A DNA stretch of 11,410 bases. Source: Deltaproteobacteria bacterium. Its GTDB lineage: Bacteria; Myxococcota_A; UBA796; UBA9615. A program made the translations under genes and the position numbers. How positions within the stretch are numbered: the first letter of the stretch is position 1; each line of letters opens with the position of its first letter. Below, one piece after another: positions 1 to 8,300 of the stretch. The notes beneath the pieces were generated by a model that saw only the letters and a list, made by a program, of their open reading frames with translations, searched no databases and was not told where the DNA came from. The stretch covers positions 1-11,410 of the forward strand of contig JAJDAI010000176.1 of assembly GCA_029261955.1 (NCBI GenBank), given 5' to 3'.

Positions 1-275
1 ACGTGCTCTGGACGGAGTCCATGCGCTCCGCCTACGTCACCTCCCCCGTGGACGCCCGCGCGCGGCTGGTCGACGGCGACGTCACCTGGCACCAGTGGGA
101 GGCGATGCTCGGGGCCCCCGCGCGGCAGGTGGTCCTCGACCGCTCGTCGGGTACTCTCTACGGCTTGAACCGCTGTGGTGTCTTCGAGGTGCGCATCCCC
201 ACCACCTTCCCGTGGTCCAGCCCCGGCGACATCGAAGCGGCGAGCAGCAACCCCGCCGCGACGGAGCCGCCCTGA
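1..275 (+). CDS. 3' end of an unidentified gene (partial)
   Basis: An open frame enters from the left edge and stops at TGA 273-275, giving about 90 visible residues. A GTG at position 3 could be a start, but no ribosome site can be judged at the edge, so I treat it as truncated. No signal peptide, membrane segment or catalytic motif is visible. The stretch around residues 41-63 (RQVVLDRSSGTLYGLNRCG, then FEV) alternates like a blade of a YVTN/beta-propeller protein ('..vvlD...g.LYv.nrcgv..v'), which is only a resemblance. Its stop codon overlaps the proposed CTG start of the following radical SAM gene (CTGA), so the two are probably co-transcribed and translationally coupled. Function unknown. 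Confidence 0.5.
   Translation, partial: VLWTESMRSAYVTSPVDARARLVDGDVTWHQWEAMLGAPARQVVLDRSSGTLYGLNRCGVFEVRIPTTFPWSSPGDIEAASSNPAATEPP
263..266 (+). promoter_or_regulatory. Ribosome binding site deciding the radical SAM start
   Basis: GGAG lies 5 bases before the CTG at 272, a normal spacing. The next usable starts in frame (GTG 332, ATG 341) would cut off the first beta-strand of the B12-binding domain. The site lies inside the end of the preceding gene. Confidence 0.45.
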
Positions 276-1654
276 GTTCCCTGGAAGTCCTCTTCGCGCA
301 CGCCTACCTCGTCGAGCACGATCGGCGGCGCGTGGGCCACATGCACCCGCTGCCGCCCCTTCAGCCGGCCGAGCTGGCCGCCTGGCTGCAGAGCGAGGCG
401 GGGGCCGAGGTCGCGCTCTGGGACTCGACCTTCCGGGACGACCTCGCGGCCTTCGAGGTGGTCTGCTCGCGCGAGCGCCCGCGGATCATCTGGATCTACA
501 CGCACCCGACCACACGCCCCGCGGCGATGGGCCTGATGGCCCGCGCCCGGCGCTCGGGCTCGGTCGTCGTCGCCGGCGGCCCCGATGCGGGCCTGAGGCC
601 CGGTGAGTACCTGCACGGAGGAGCCGACGCGGTCCTGCCCGGCGAGGGCGAGGACGCGATGCTCCAGCTCCTGCTGGCCCTGCGCGCGAACCACCACCGG
701 GCCAACCCCGAGCTGCTCGACCGCGTGCCGGGCCTGCTCTACCTCGACGATCAGGGGCAGCTGCGCCGCTCGGCCGGCAAGCCCCGCATCGTCGAGCTGG
801 AGCGCATCCCCGCCCCGCTGCGCGAGCCCGACGCCACCCGCATCCACCTGGAGCGCTGGCGCGACCACCGCAAGTACCGGCCGCTGGCCCTCAGCTCGGC
901 TCGCGGCTGCCCGGTGCCCTGCGGTTTCTGCAGCCGCTCGGTCTTCGGGCGCCCCTACCGACGGCGCGCCCCGAAGGCGGTGGCGGAGGAGATGCGGCGG
1001 CTCGTCGACACCTTCGACGTCGACCGCCTCGTCTTCACGGACGAGACCTTCCTGTTCGACGCGCACTGGCTCAAGGAGTTCGCGCAGGAGCTGAAGGGCG
1101 GCCCGGGGGTCCCCTTCGAAGGCACCGCGCAGCCTGCGCTGCTGACCGAGTCGGCGCTGGCTCCCCTGGTCGAGGTGGGGCTCGCGAGGCTCGACCTGGA
1201 CGCCGCGTCCGGCTCCGCGCGCCTGCTGGACCAGCTCGACTGGGCCTACCGACCGGCGGACGTGTACCGCGCGGTCCGGTCCATCCAGGAGGCGGGCATC
1301 ACGCTGGGCCTCCAGGTGGTGGCTGGCCTGCCCGGTGAGACGCGGCGGGACCTCGACGCGACGATGGAGATGGTGCGCATCTGCCGCCCCGACGGCGTCG
1401 AGGTGACGCGGGTGGACCCCGGCTCCCCGGCCCTGTTCCGAAAGGACTGGGAGCGGGTGGTCGGCGGCCCGGTGACCGAGCGCGCCGGCAAGCGGCTGCC
1501 CGCGCCGGTGCTGGACGCAGCGGTGGCCTGGATGAACTCGGTGCACAGCTCGACGTCCGGGGAGTCGGGCGAGGGGACGCGCTCCCTGCTCGATCGCTTC
1601 AAGCGGCCCGTGCTGCGGGCCGCCGTTCGGGTCCTGCCCGGGCGGTCGTCCTAG
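272..1654 (+). CDS. B12-binding-domain radical SAM protein (class B type)
   Basis: About 460 residues from the chosen CTG start. Residues ~1-130 look like a cobalamin-binding Rossmann domain: a first strand (LEVLFAHAYL), then PPLQPAELAAWL, GGPDAG at 102-107 and GEGE at 124-127, the usual layout in BchE-like and B12-dependent methylase radical SAM proteins. No DxHxxG motif is visible, as is common in this group, so cobalamin binding is inferred. The radical SAM domain follows, with C213, C217 and C220 forming CPVPCGFC (CX3CX2C, the 4Fe-4S/SAM site). DETF and, near residue 351, GLPGET are typical later motifs. The start is chosen because the domain begins at once after it, GGAG sits 5 bases upstream, and CTG overlaps the previous stop; GTG 212 is an alternative. 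The substrate is unknown; methyltransfer to an unactivated carbon or phosphorus, or ring chemistry, are the family's usual roles. It converges on the membrane protein at 1662. Confidence 0.88.
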   Translation: MSSLEVLFAHAYLVEHDRRRVGHMHPLPPLQPAELAAWLQSEAGAEVALWDSTFRDDLAAFEVVCSRERPRIIWIYTHPTTRPAAMGLMARARRSGSVVVAGGPDAGLRPGEYLHGGADAVLPGEGEDAMLQLLLALRANHHRANPELLDRVPGLLYLDDQGQLRRSAGKPRIVELERIPAPLREPDATRIHLERWRDHRKYRPLALSSARGCPVPCGFCSRSVFGRPYRRRAPKAVAEEMRRLVDTFDVDRLVFTDETFLFDAHWLKEFAQELKGGPGVPFEGTAQPALLTESALAPLVEVGLARLDLDAASGSARLLDQLDWAYRPADVYRAVRSIQEAGITLGLQVVAGLPGETRRDLDATMEMVRICRPDGVEVTRVDPGSPALFRKDWERVVGGPVTERAGKRLPAPVLDAAVAWMNSVHSSTSGESGEGTRSLLDRFKRPVLRAAVRVLPGRSS

Positions 1655-1661
1655 AACCGGG

Positions 1662-3128
1662 TCAGCGAAGCGCCCACACCGCCTGCTCGCAGCGCCCCAG
1701 GGGAGGGCCGAGCATCGAGCGGATCGGGCTCCGCGGGGGCCCGAAGCGCGCCACTTCACGCCAGCGGGGTCCGGGCACTGCGCCCGTGCTGACCGCGAGG
1801 ACCGGCCGCCCTTGCCGCTGCGGCACCGCGCCCCGCGCCCAGGCGCCGCCGGATTGCACGGCCCGGCGGTCGTGCTGCGCCCCGGCCCGAAACGCGAGGA
1901 TGGGCTGGTCCACGAAGAGCACGATGGAGTCGGGCTGCTCCTCCACCCAGGCGCGCGCGGTGTCGGTGACGGCGTAGAGGCAGGCGATGGAGCGCTTGCG
2001 CACCGACGCGTCGCGCACCCCGTTGGCGACCTGGCCGAAGACCAGCAGGGCGCAGAGCACGGCGACCGGGCGGGGCGCACCTGCGAAGCCCAGCCCGATC
2101 AGGCCGGCGATGGGGATCCAGGTGGCGACCAGATAGCGGCCCAGCAGGTGGTCGGGGATCTGCGGGTAGGCGGCGAGCAGCACGACGTTCCCCACCAGCC
2201 AGATCCCGAACAGCACCGACGGCCTCCGCCAGCGTGGCGCCACGAGCAGCAGCGCCGCCGCCGCGAAGGGGGTCGCCGCGAAGACCAGCCCGTGCGGGAT
2301 CGCCTGCGGCGCGCCCGAGAAGGGCCAGAACTGAGGGCCTGGCCCCAGCGCCATCGTCTTGAAGGAGGTCGCGTTGAAGGCCCGCCAGGCGAACCACTCG
2401 CGCTCCCCGCCGAAGTCCACCATCGGCGGCAGGGGCGAGCGCCCAAGCGCGCCCCAGGGCACCGCCGCCGCGACCAGCAGACCCAGGACGGGCAGGGCCG
2501 AGCGCAGCCGAGCCCGCTCGAGCAGCAGCCCGTGCACCAACACCAGCGGGGCGACGATCTTCGCGGAGGCCTTGAAGCGGTAGCCCACCAGGGCAACCAC
2601 CAGCAGCACGAACAGCCACCGCCGCCGCCCGTCCGCCACGAAGGCCAGCCAGGCTGCCACGGCGCCGACCACGCAGATCTGGGCCGCGACCTCCGAGTCG
2701 CTCAGCCAGAGCAAGGAGCCGAAGAGGGCGTCGCTGGAGCCCAGCAGCAGCGCCGCCACCACGCCCGCGGATGGGCTCTCCGAGGTGCGCGCCACCAGCG
2801 CGGCGACCGCCGCCACGAGCGCCCCGCCCAGCGCGGCCTTCGCGACGAACCACAGGGCGACCCGCTCACCGAAGACGGCATCGCCGAGCTTGAAGGCCGC
2901 CATCACCCCGGGGCGGTCCAGGAAGCCCCAGTCGGGCGGGAAGGGGCGGAGGAGCGCCCCGAGCACCGAGCCCCAGGCCAGCTCCCGCGAGGGGTTCAGC
3001 CAGCGGCTGTAGTCGTCGTCGTAGAAGGCCTGGTCCACCAGCCAGAGCACCAGCCAGGCGGTCGCGAGCAGCCAGATCAGACTCAGGGCGCGGCGGGACA
3101 CCCCGGGATGCTCGTCGGGCAGCCGCAC
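1662..3128 (-). CDS. Polytopic membrane protein, GT-C glycosyltransferase-like
   Basis: 488 residues from a GTG start (3126-3128). About ten hydrophobic segments are visible (first at ~14-33, others near 92-113, 122-139, 147-165, 171-183, 212-226, 281-297, 304-321, 333-349, 353-368), followed by a soluble C-terminal part from ~375 to the end. After the first segment comes an acidic loop, FYDDDYSRWL (D37-D39), and then LDRPG near 70-74 and FG at 86-87. This matches the first-loop acidic motif and 'RP...lfG' pattern of GT-C enzymes that move sugars from a polyprenyl-phosphate carrier. That assignment is by pattern only; the specific family and substrate are not recognised. It starts 21 bases after the nosL stop in the same direction with no terminator seen between, so it may be the last gene of the nos transcript, though a link to N2O reduction is unproven. 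No strong Shine-Dalgarno is seen before GTG. Confidence 0.75.
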   Translation of the reverse strand: MRLPDEHPGVSRRALSLIWLLATAWLVLWLVDQAFYDDDYSRWLNPSRELAWGSVLGALLRPFPPDWGFLDRPGVMAAFKLGDAVFGERVALWFVAKAALGGALVAAVAALVARTSESPSAGVVAALLLGSSDALFGSLLWLSDSEVAAQICVVGAVAAWLAFVADGRRRWLFVLLVVALVGYRFKASAKIVAPLVLVHGLLLERARLRSALPVLGLLVAAAVPWGALGRSPLPPMVDFGGEREWFAWRAFNATSFKTMALGPGPQFWPFSGAPQAIPHGLVFAATPFAAAALLLVAPRWRRPSVLFGIWLVGNVVLLAAYPQIPDHLLGRYLVATWIPIAGLIGLGFAGAPRPVAVLCALLVFGQVANGVRDASVRKRSIACLYAVTDTARAWVEEQPDSIVLFVDQPILAFRAGAQHDRRAVQSGGAWARGAVPQRQGRPVLAVSTGAVPGPRWREVARFGPPRSPIRSMLGPPLGRCEQAVWALR

Positions 3129-3149
3129 GAAGGCAAGAGTGGCTGGGGC

Positions 3150-3644
3150 TCAGTTCCCCAGGGGGACCTTGTTGAAGGGCGTGGTCTTCATCGCGCCCCA
3201 CGACACCAGCCGGCCGCCGCTGGACTCGGCGAAGGCCCCGGCCTCGCGCGCGGAGCGGAAGCTGACGGCGGGCTCGCCCATGATGCCGGCGCGCTGGACG
3301 CCGACCACGTAGCTCGCTTCGCCGGCGTCGATCCAGGGCTTCGCGTCCGCGGCGGTGCTCTTGAGGTCGAAGCCTTCGCCCACGTCCTCGACGTAGATCC
3401 GGGCCGGCTCGCCGAGGGGGTTGGGCGCCTGCACGTAGGCGCGCAGGTCCCCGAGGGAGCACGTGAACTTGTGGGTGCCGTCGCGGAACACCACCTGCCC
3501 GCGCGGGGCCGGCTGCTCGTCCACGATCATGCCGCAGACCGCGCACTCGTCGCCGTGTGCGGCATGAGCCGTCAGGTCGGCGTCGGCGGTCTTCGAGGCG
3601 CCTCCGCAGCCCAACAGGAACACGAACAGAAGCAGGTACCTCAC
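3150..3644 (-). CDS. nosL: NosL copper-binding lipoprotein
   Basis: 164 residues from a GTG start at 3642-3644 that overlaps the nosY stop (GTGA). The N-terminus is a lipoprotein signal: hydrophobic RYLLLFVFLLG followed by C13 (lipobox LLGC), so the mature protein should be lipid-anchored on the periplasmic side. CAVCGM at 34-39 is the NosL metal-site signature (CxxCGM), followed by the usual family sequence with RDGTHKFTCSLGDL (C62) and IYVEDVG. NosL is known as a Cu(I)-binding accessory protein that supplies copper for the CuZ centre of NosZ. Several His residues (26, 27? and 30 in the HAAHG stretch; H58) might add ligands; this is inference. The open frame continues far upstream to 4583 without a stop, but that part only shadows nosY and nosF. 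Last canonical gene of the nos operon. Confidence 0.9.
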   Translation of the reverse strand: MRYLLLFVFLLGCGGASKTADADLTAHAAHGDECAVCGMIVDEQPAPRGQVVFRDGTHKFTCSLGDLRAYVQAPNPLGEPARIYVEDVGEGFDLKSTAADAKPWIDAGEASYVVGVQRAGIMGEPAVSFRSAREAGAFAESSGGRLVSWGAMKTTPFNKVPLGN

Positions 3645-4444
3645 GCCGTCACCGCCCTTCGTCTCGTCAACAACAACGCCCCGATGGCGAGGGGGACCAC
3701 AATCCAGCCAAACCAGAGCGCAGCCTGCACCAGGCTCCCGGGCAGGGACAGCAGGATGCCCGCCTCCTCGAGCGCCGCGGTGCCGCTGAGCTGCACCAGC
3801 AGCGTCGTGCGGTAGAGCCCCGCGGGGTTCGCGGCCACGAGCCAGGTCACGACGTCGTTGGAGATCGCGCCGCCGGTGGCGACCAGCGCCCCGAGCAGGC
3901 CCAGGTCGTAGAAGAAGACGAGGATGAACCACAGCGCCACGGCCATCGAGGCCGCCGTCGCGTGCCGTCGGGCCACCGTGGACAGCAGCATGCCGAGCGA
4001 CAGGAAGACCGCCCCCAGCAGCATCGTCGGCAACAGCAGCTCGACCAGGACCTGCCGTTGCCCGCCCTGCACGAGCAGAGCCGCGGAGCCCAGGCCCAGG
4101 CCGATGGAGCCGGACAGCGCGATCGCCCGCCCGACGAACTTCGCCAGCAGGACCTCGCCGCGCCCCACCGGCAGGGACAGGAGCAGACCGAGGGTGTGCC
4201 GCTCGCGCTCGCCCACCACGGCGTCGTGCCCCAGGACCAGGGCCACCAGGGGGACGAGGAAGGCGCAGAGCGTCACCAGGGACGGCGCGGTCACCGCAGC
4301 TGCGGAGTCCTCCGCCGCGCGCCCGTACAGGCCGATGCCCGAGGCCAGCAGGACGAACAGCCCCGTCACCACCAGGACCCAGCGATCCCGGACCCGCTCC
4401 GTCAGCTCGTGCACGACCAGCGCGCCGGCCACCCGCATGCTCAT
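3641..4444 (-). CDS. nosY: NosY ABC-2-type permease
   Basis: 267 residues, close to the usual NosY length. Start ATG 4442-4444 overlaps the nosF stop (ATGA); a second ATG two codons later is possible. Six hydrophobic segments are visible at about 22-40, 54-72, 105-125, 135-156, 163-188 and 238-260. The cytosolic segment after segment 2 (GHDAVVGERERHTLGLLLSLPVGR, i.e. 'D...gErer.tl.lLLslPv.r', residues 72-95) and NPAGLYR at 206-212 are typical of NosY/ABC-2 permeases. With NosF it forms the membrane transporter that works with NosD in CuZ assembly; the transported species is usually thought to be a sulfur compound, which the sequence does not show. The chain of overlaps with nosF and nosL implies coupled translation. 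Confidence 0.9.
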   Translation of the reverse strand: MSMRVAGALVVHELTERVRDRWVLVVTGLFVLLASGIGLYGRAAEDSAAAVTAPSLVTLCAFLVPLVALVLGHDAVVGERERHTLGLLLSLPVGRGEVLLAKFVGRAIALSGSIGLGLGSAALLVQGGQRQVLVELLLPTMLLGAVFLSLGMLLSTVARRHATAASMAVALWFILVFFYDLGLLGALVATGGAISNDVVTWLVAANPAGLYRTTLLVQLSGTAALEEAGILLSLPGSLVQAALWFGWIVVPLAIGALLLTRRRAVTA

Positions 4445-5361
4445 GGCGCCTCCAGCAGGCGCTCGTAGACGGCGTCGAGCCCGGGCTCTTCGACCCGAAG
4501 CTGGGACACTTCGGCGTCCTGGCTTTCGACCGTGCGGAACATCTGGAAGAGGGCGGAGGGGGGAATGGACAAGCCGACCTCACGCTCCCCGAGGTCGACG
4601 GGGACCATCAGGTCCTCGCTCAGCGAGCCCGCGAGGCCCTCCATGCGGGAAGGATCCTGAAGCTCCACCCGGACGCGCACGGCGAGCCCGGCCAGCCGCC
4701 GCAGCATGTCGGGCGTGCCCGAGGCCTTGACCTTGCCGGCGGAGAGGATGTGCACGCAGTCGGCGCGTCGCTCGATGAGGGTCAGGTCGTGGCTCGACAT
4801 CAGGACGCGGCGTCCGGCGTCCTTGTACTCCTTGAGCACGTCCCAGAGCAGCGACAGCCCCTGCTGGTCGAGCCCGCCGGTCGGCTCGTCGAGCACGAGC
4901 AGGTCCGGTTCGGAGAGGATCGCGACGCCCAGGCCCAGGCGCTGGCGCATGCCGCGGCTGTAGCCCCGGACAGCCCGCGAACGGGCGTCGGACAGCCCCA
5001 CGCGCTCCAGCACGTCGTCGACCTTCGAGCGCTTCACGCCGCGCGCCATGGCGAAGAAGCGCATGACCTGGCGGCCGGTGAGGTTCTCGGCGAAGGCGAC
5101 CGCCTCGGGCAGGTAGCCCAGGTCTTCGCGGAAGTGCCGGTGGGCTCGGGTGCCGGCCTCCAGCAGGTCGACGCCGTCCACGAAGAGGTGCCCTGCGTCG
5201 GGCTCCACGAGGCCCAGCAGGACCGACATCAGGGTGGATTTGCCGGCGCCGTTCGGACCTGCGAGCACGGCGACTTCGCCGGCCTGCAGGTCCAGGTCTA
5301 CACCTGATAGCGCAGTGACCTTTCCAAACTGCACCACGATCCCGGAGAGGCTGACGTTCAA
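4441..5361 (-). CDS. nosF: NosF ABC transporter ATPase
   Basis: 306 residues from TTG 5359-5361, which overlaps the stop of the nosR-nosD fusion (TTGA); no better in-frame start exists because the frame closes nearby, and the ATG at 5369-5371 is out of frame. Walker A is GPNGAGKST (35-43), the ABC signature is YSRGMRQR (134-141), Walker B with catalytic Glu is LLVLDE (154-159), D-loop GGLD (162-165) and the switch His H191 in SSHDL. The Q-loop position is occupied by E86 (YLPEAV), which is common in ABC-2-associated ATPases. It should power NosY on the cytoplasmic face for CuZ maturation of NosZ. The C-terminal ~80 residues beyond the ATPase core form an extra domain of the kind seen in NosF/CcmA-like proteins. 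Confidence 0.92.
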   Translation of the reverse strand: MNVSLSGIVVQFGKVTALSGVDLDLQAGEVAVLAGPNGAGKSTLMSVLLGLVEPDAGHLFVDGVDLLEAGTRAHRHFREDLGYLPEAVAFAENLTGRQVMRFFAMARGVKRSKVDDVLERVGLSDARSRAVRGYSRGMRQRLGLGVAILSEPDLLVLDEPTGGLDQQGLSLLWDVLKEYKDAGRRVLMSSHDLTLIERRADCVHILSAGKVKASGTPDMLRRLAGLAVRVRVELQDPSRMEGLAGSLSEDLMVPVDLGEREVGLSIPPSALFQMFRTVESQDAEVSQLRVEEPGLDAVYERLLEAP

Positions 5362-8300
5362 GGAGATCCATCCGGGGTCATCAGGGGGTGCCGGTCGATG
5401 ACCGTGGGCACGAGCAGCTGCGGCATGCGCGCCTGGAGGCGGGTGATCAACTCGAGGGTGGGGCTGTGCAGCAACAACACCGCTGCAGGGTACTCGTAGG
5501 TCAGACGACTCAGCAGGGAGTCGACGCGGTAGGGCCGATCACCCACCCCGTCGCCGTCCTGGTCCCAGCCCAGGTGGTCGCTCCAGTAGTTGCCGCCCTC
5601 CTCGTCGCCCCACTCCTGGCTGTCGCGCGCGACGTAGAAGACCTGCTGCTGGTTCCCGATGAAGCTGTTGCCCTTGATGATGTTGCGCTCGGTCCCCGCC
5701 CAGACGCGCGCGCCGATGACGTTGTGCGCGATGCGGTTGTTCACGATCTCGTCGTCGAGGCTGCTGAAGAAGAAGAGCCCCTCGCCGTTGCGCTCCACGG
5801 TGTTGCCCGCGACGCGCGTGTACTGCACGTCCCGGAACAGGATCCCGTGGCTCTCGTTGTCGCTCGAGATGTTGTCTTCGATGATCAGCCGCATGCTCTG
5901 CATCAGCGCGATGCCCGAGGTGTTCCGGCGCGTGATGTTGGCTTTGACGGTGTTGTCGAAGCTGTACATGTAGTGGATGCCGTAGCGCAGATCCTCGAGC
6001 ACGTTGGCCTCGATGAGGCTGTTGTGCGTGGCGGAGACGTAGACCCCGTCGCGTGCGCGGCGCACGGTGTTCCCGCGCACCACCAGCTCGCGGCCGTCGA
6101 AGAGGTGCACCCCATTGCCGCGGTTGCTGGGCGAGACGATGTCCACCCGGCCCGCGATGTCGTTGTCCAGGATCTGGACCCCGCGACCTTCGTGCACCCA
6201 CACCCCGAAGAGGCAGTCGCGCAGCAGCGAGTCGCGGACCACGACGCCCTCGGCGCCGGTCGCGATGTAGACGCAGGCGTCGGGGCCGCCGCGGTCGTTG
6301 CCGGAGTTGGTGATCTGCAGGCCGTCCACCACGGCGCCCGCGGCCTCGATGCGCAGGACCGTGCCCTCGCCGCCGCCGTCCAGCACGCCGCCGCGCGAGC
6401 TCAGCGTGATCGCCTTGTTCACCACCGCGGGGCCGGCCCAGACCCCTTCGGGCAGGACGACCGTGTCGCCCACCTCGGCCGAGTCGATGGCCGCCTGCAC
6501 GTCGTCCGTGACGAGCACCTCGGCCGCCTGCGCCCCCGAGCACAGCCCGAGCGCCAGCAGGGCCACGCCGCCGGCGGAGACCGAGGGAGCCTTGGCGGCC
6601 TTCAGGTTCTTCCGGCGGATCTGCACGAGCGGCGGGCAGACCTCGTCGTCGTGGTAGTTCGCCTCGCACTCCCAGCAGTTCAGGCACTCGCGCGCGTCGA
6701 TGCTGCCGTCCTTGCGGATGGCCTTGGGCTCGCAGCCGCGCGGGCAGATCTTGCAGCCCGTCGCGCAGAAGTCCCGGCGGTAGGGACCGGACAGGCGGAA
6801 GCTCGACGGGATGGCCAGCGCCGCCCCCAGCGGGCAGATGTAGCGGCAGAAGGGCCGCCACCAGAAGAAGCAGGCGATCAGGAGCACGGACCAGTACGCG
6901 AACAGCGCGAAGTGTCGGGTCCACGGCGCCACGAAGAACGTGGACTTGAAGGGCTCGACCTCCGCCATGCGCTCGCCCGTCTCGGCGTCGAGCAGGTAGG
7001 CGGTCAGCAACACGCCGAAGACGACGTAGCGCAGGAAGCGCGCCTTGAGGTGCACCGGGTCCGGCAGCTCGTACTCGGGCAGCTTGAGCTTGCGGCCGAG
7101 CTTGAAGAGCAGCTCGCTGATCGCGCCGTAGGGGCAGATCCAGCCGCAGAAGACGCCGCGCCCCCAGATCACCGTCACGATCCCGATGAAGATCCAGGTG
7201 GTGAAGAGCAGGGGATCCGACAGGAACAGCCCCCAGCGCCACTCGCCGACCACCGCGCCCGCGAGCGTCAGCAGCTGGGTGACCGACGGCTGCAGGGACA
7301 GGCCGAGCCCGAGCACGATGAAGGAGGTGAGCAGGAAGCCCAGGTGCAGGCGCTCGAGCCGGTGCATGCTCGCCGTCACCCAGCGTCGGCCGGCGAACAC
7401 GCCGATCACCGCCAGCAGGTAGAGCACGACCGCGGCGGTGGTCCAGGGCTTTGCGCCCCAGGCCGCCTTCCAGATCGCGTCGTCGGGATTCGGGCCGGTC
7501 AGGCGGTAGACGCTCTTGGGCGCCCGCCAGGTGGCCTCGAAGGTGTGGAAGTCCCGGGAGAAGCCGCCCTTCAGGTCGAAGGTGTTGCCGAGGAACACGA
7601 ACTCGAAGGCTTCGCCGGGGTCCAGCCCGCCTTCGCGCGCCACGAAGAGCGCGCCCTCCTTGAAGTGCGGCGCGCCCACGGCCTCGGGCTGGTTCAGCGC
7701 CGTGTAGTCCAGGTCCCGGAAGTGCACCGAGCGCAGGCCCTGCTCGATGCGCACGCGGTCGAAGATCCCGCCGCGCACGAAGCCCGAGCCCTTGAAGGAG
7801 TTGCTGCCGTTGCCGTACACGACGACCAGGTGCTCGCCCTCCTGGAGCTTCGCCATGGCCTTGCGCCACATGTACTTGCCGACGAGCGGCTCGCCGACCT
7901 GGGGCGCGTCCGCGATGGCGAAGTACAGGTCGACGAAGTCCTCGTCGCCGTCGATCTTCATGTCCGCGTGGGTCACCCGGAGGTGGCCGATCGCCTTCTT
8001 GTCCAGGATCTGCTGCCAGGTCCACGGCTCGGGCTCGGTCACGAACTCGCCGGCCACCCGGGGCCGCATCTTCAGGATCCCGACGTCCTGGGCGAGCACC
8101 CGCGCGCTGTCCAGGATCGTGCGGCTCTCGGCCAGGACCGTGACGGTCGCGCCGGAGACGATGTCGACGTTGCGGCCCTCGGTGCCGTGGCCGCCGACGA
8201 TCACCTTCTCGTCCACGTGCACGCCCGCGTGCTCGTCCACGAAGTCGTGCAGCTTCTGGGTCGGGATGCCCACCAGCAGGATGGGCTCGGTGTGGTGCAC

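Noticed and set aside
158..2080. 640-codon minus-strand frame crossing the radical SAM gene and the start of the membrane protein region
   Set aside because: It overlaps a well-supported radical SAM gene over most of its length and has Arg/Pro/Ala-rich shadow composition.
1812..3815. 667-codon + strand frame opposite the membrane protein, nosL and nosY
   Set aside because: Arg/Gln/His/Gly-rich low-complexity translation crossing three genes of good quality on the other strand.
3645..4583. Upstream extension of the nosL frame to 4583
   Set aside because: Residues before the GTG at 3644 are Arg/Gly/Ala-rich shadow of nosY and nosF; the lipoprotein signal begins exactly at that GTG.
6300..6500. 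NosD repeats considered as a sign of a different beta-helix enzyme (pectin-lyase type)
   Set aside because: The C-terminal NYWSD...DGDGVGD motif, the SPTLELI/DRHPLM tail and the position between nosZ and nosF identify NosD.
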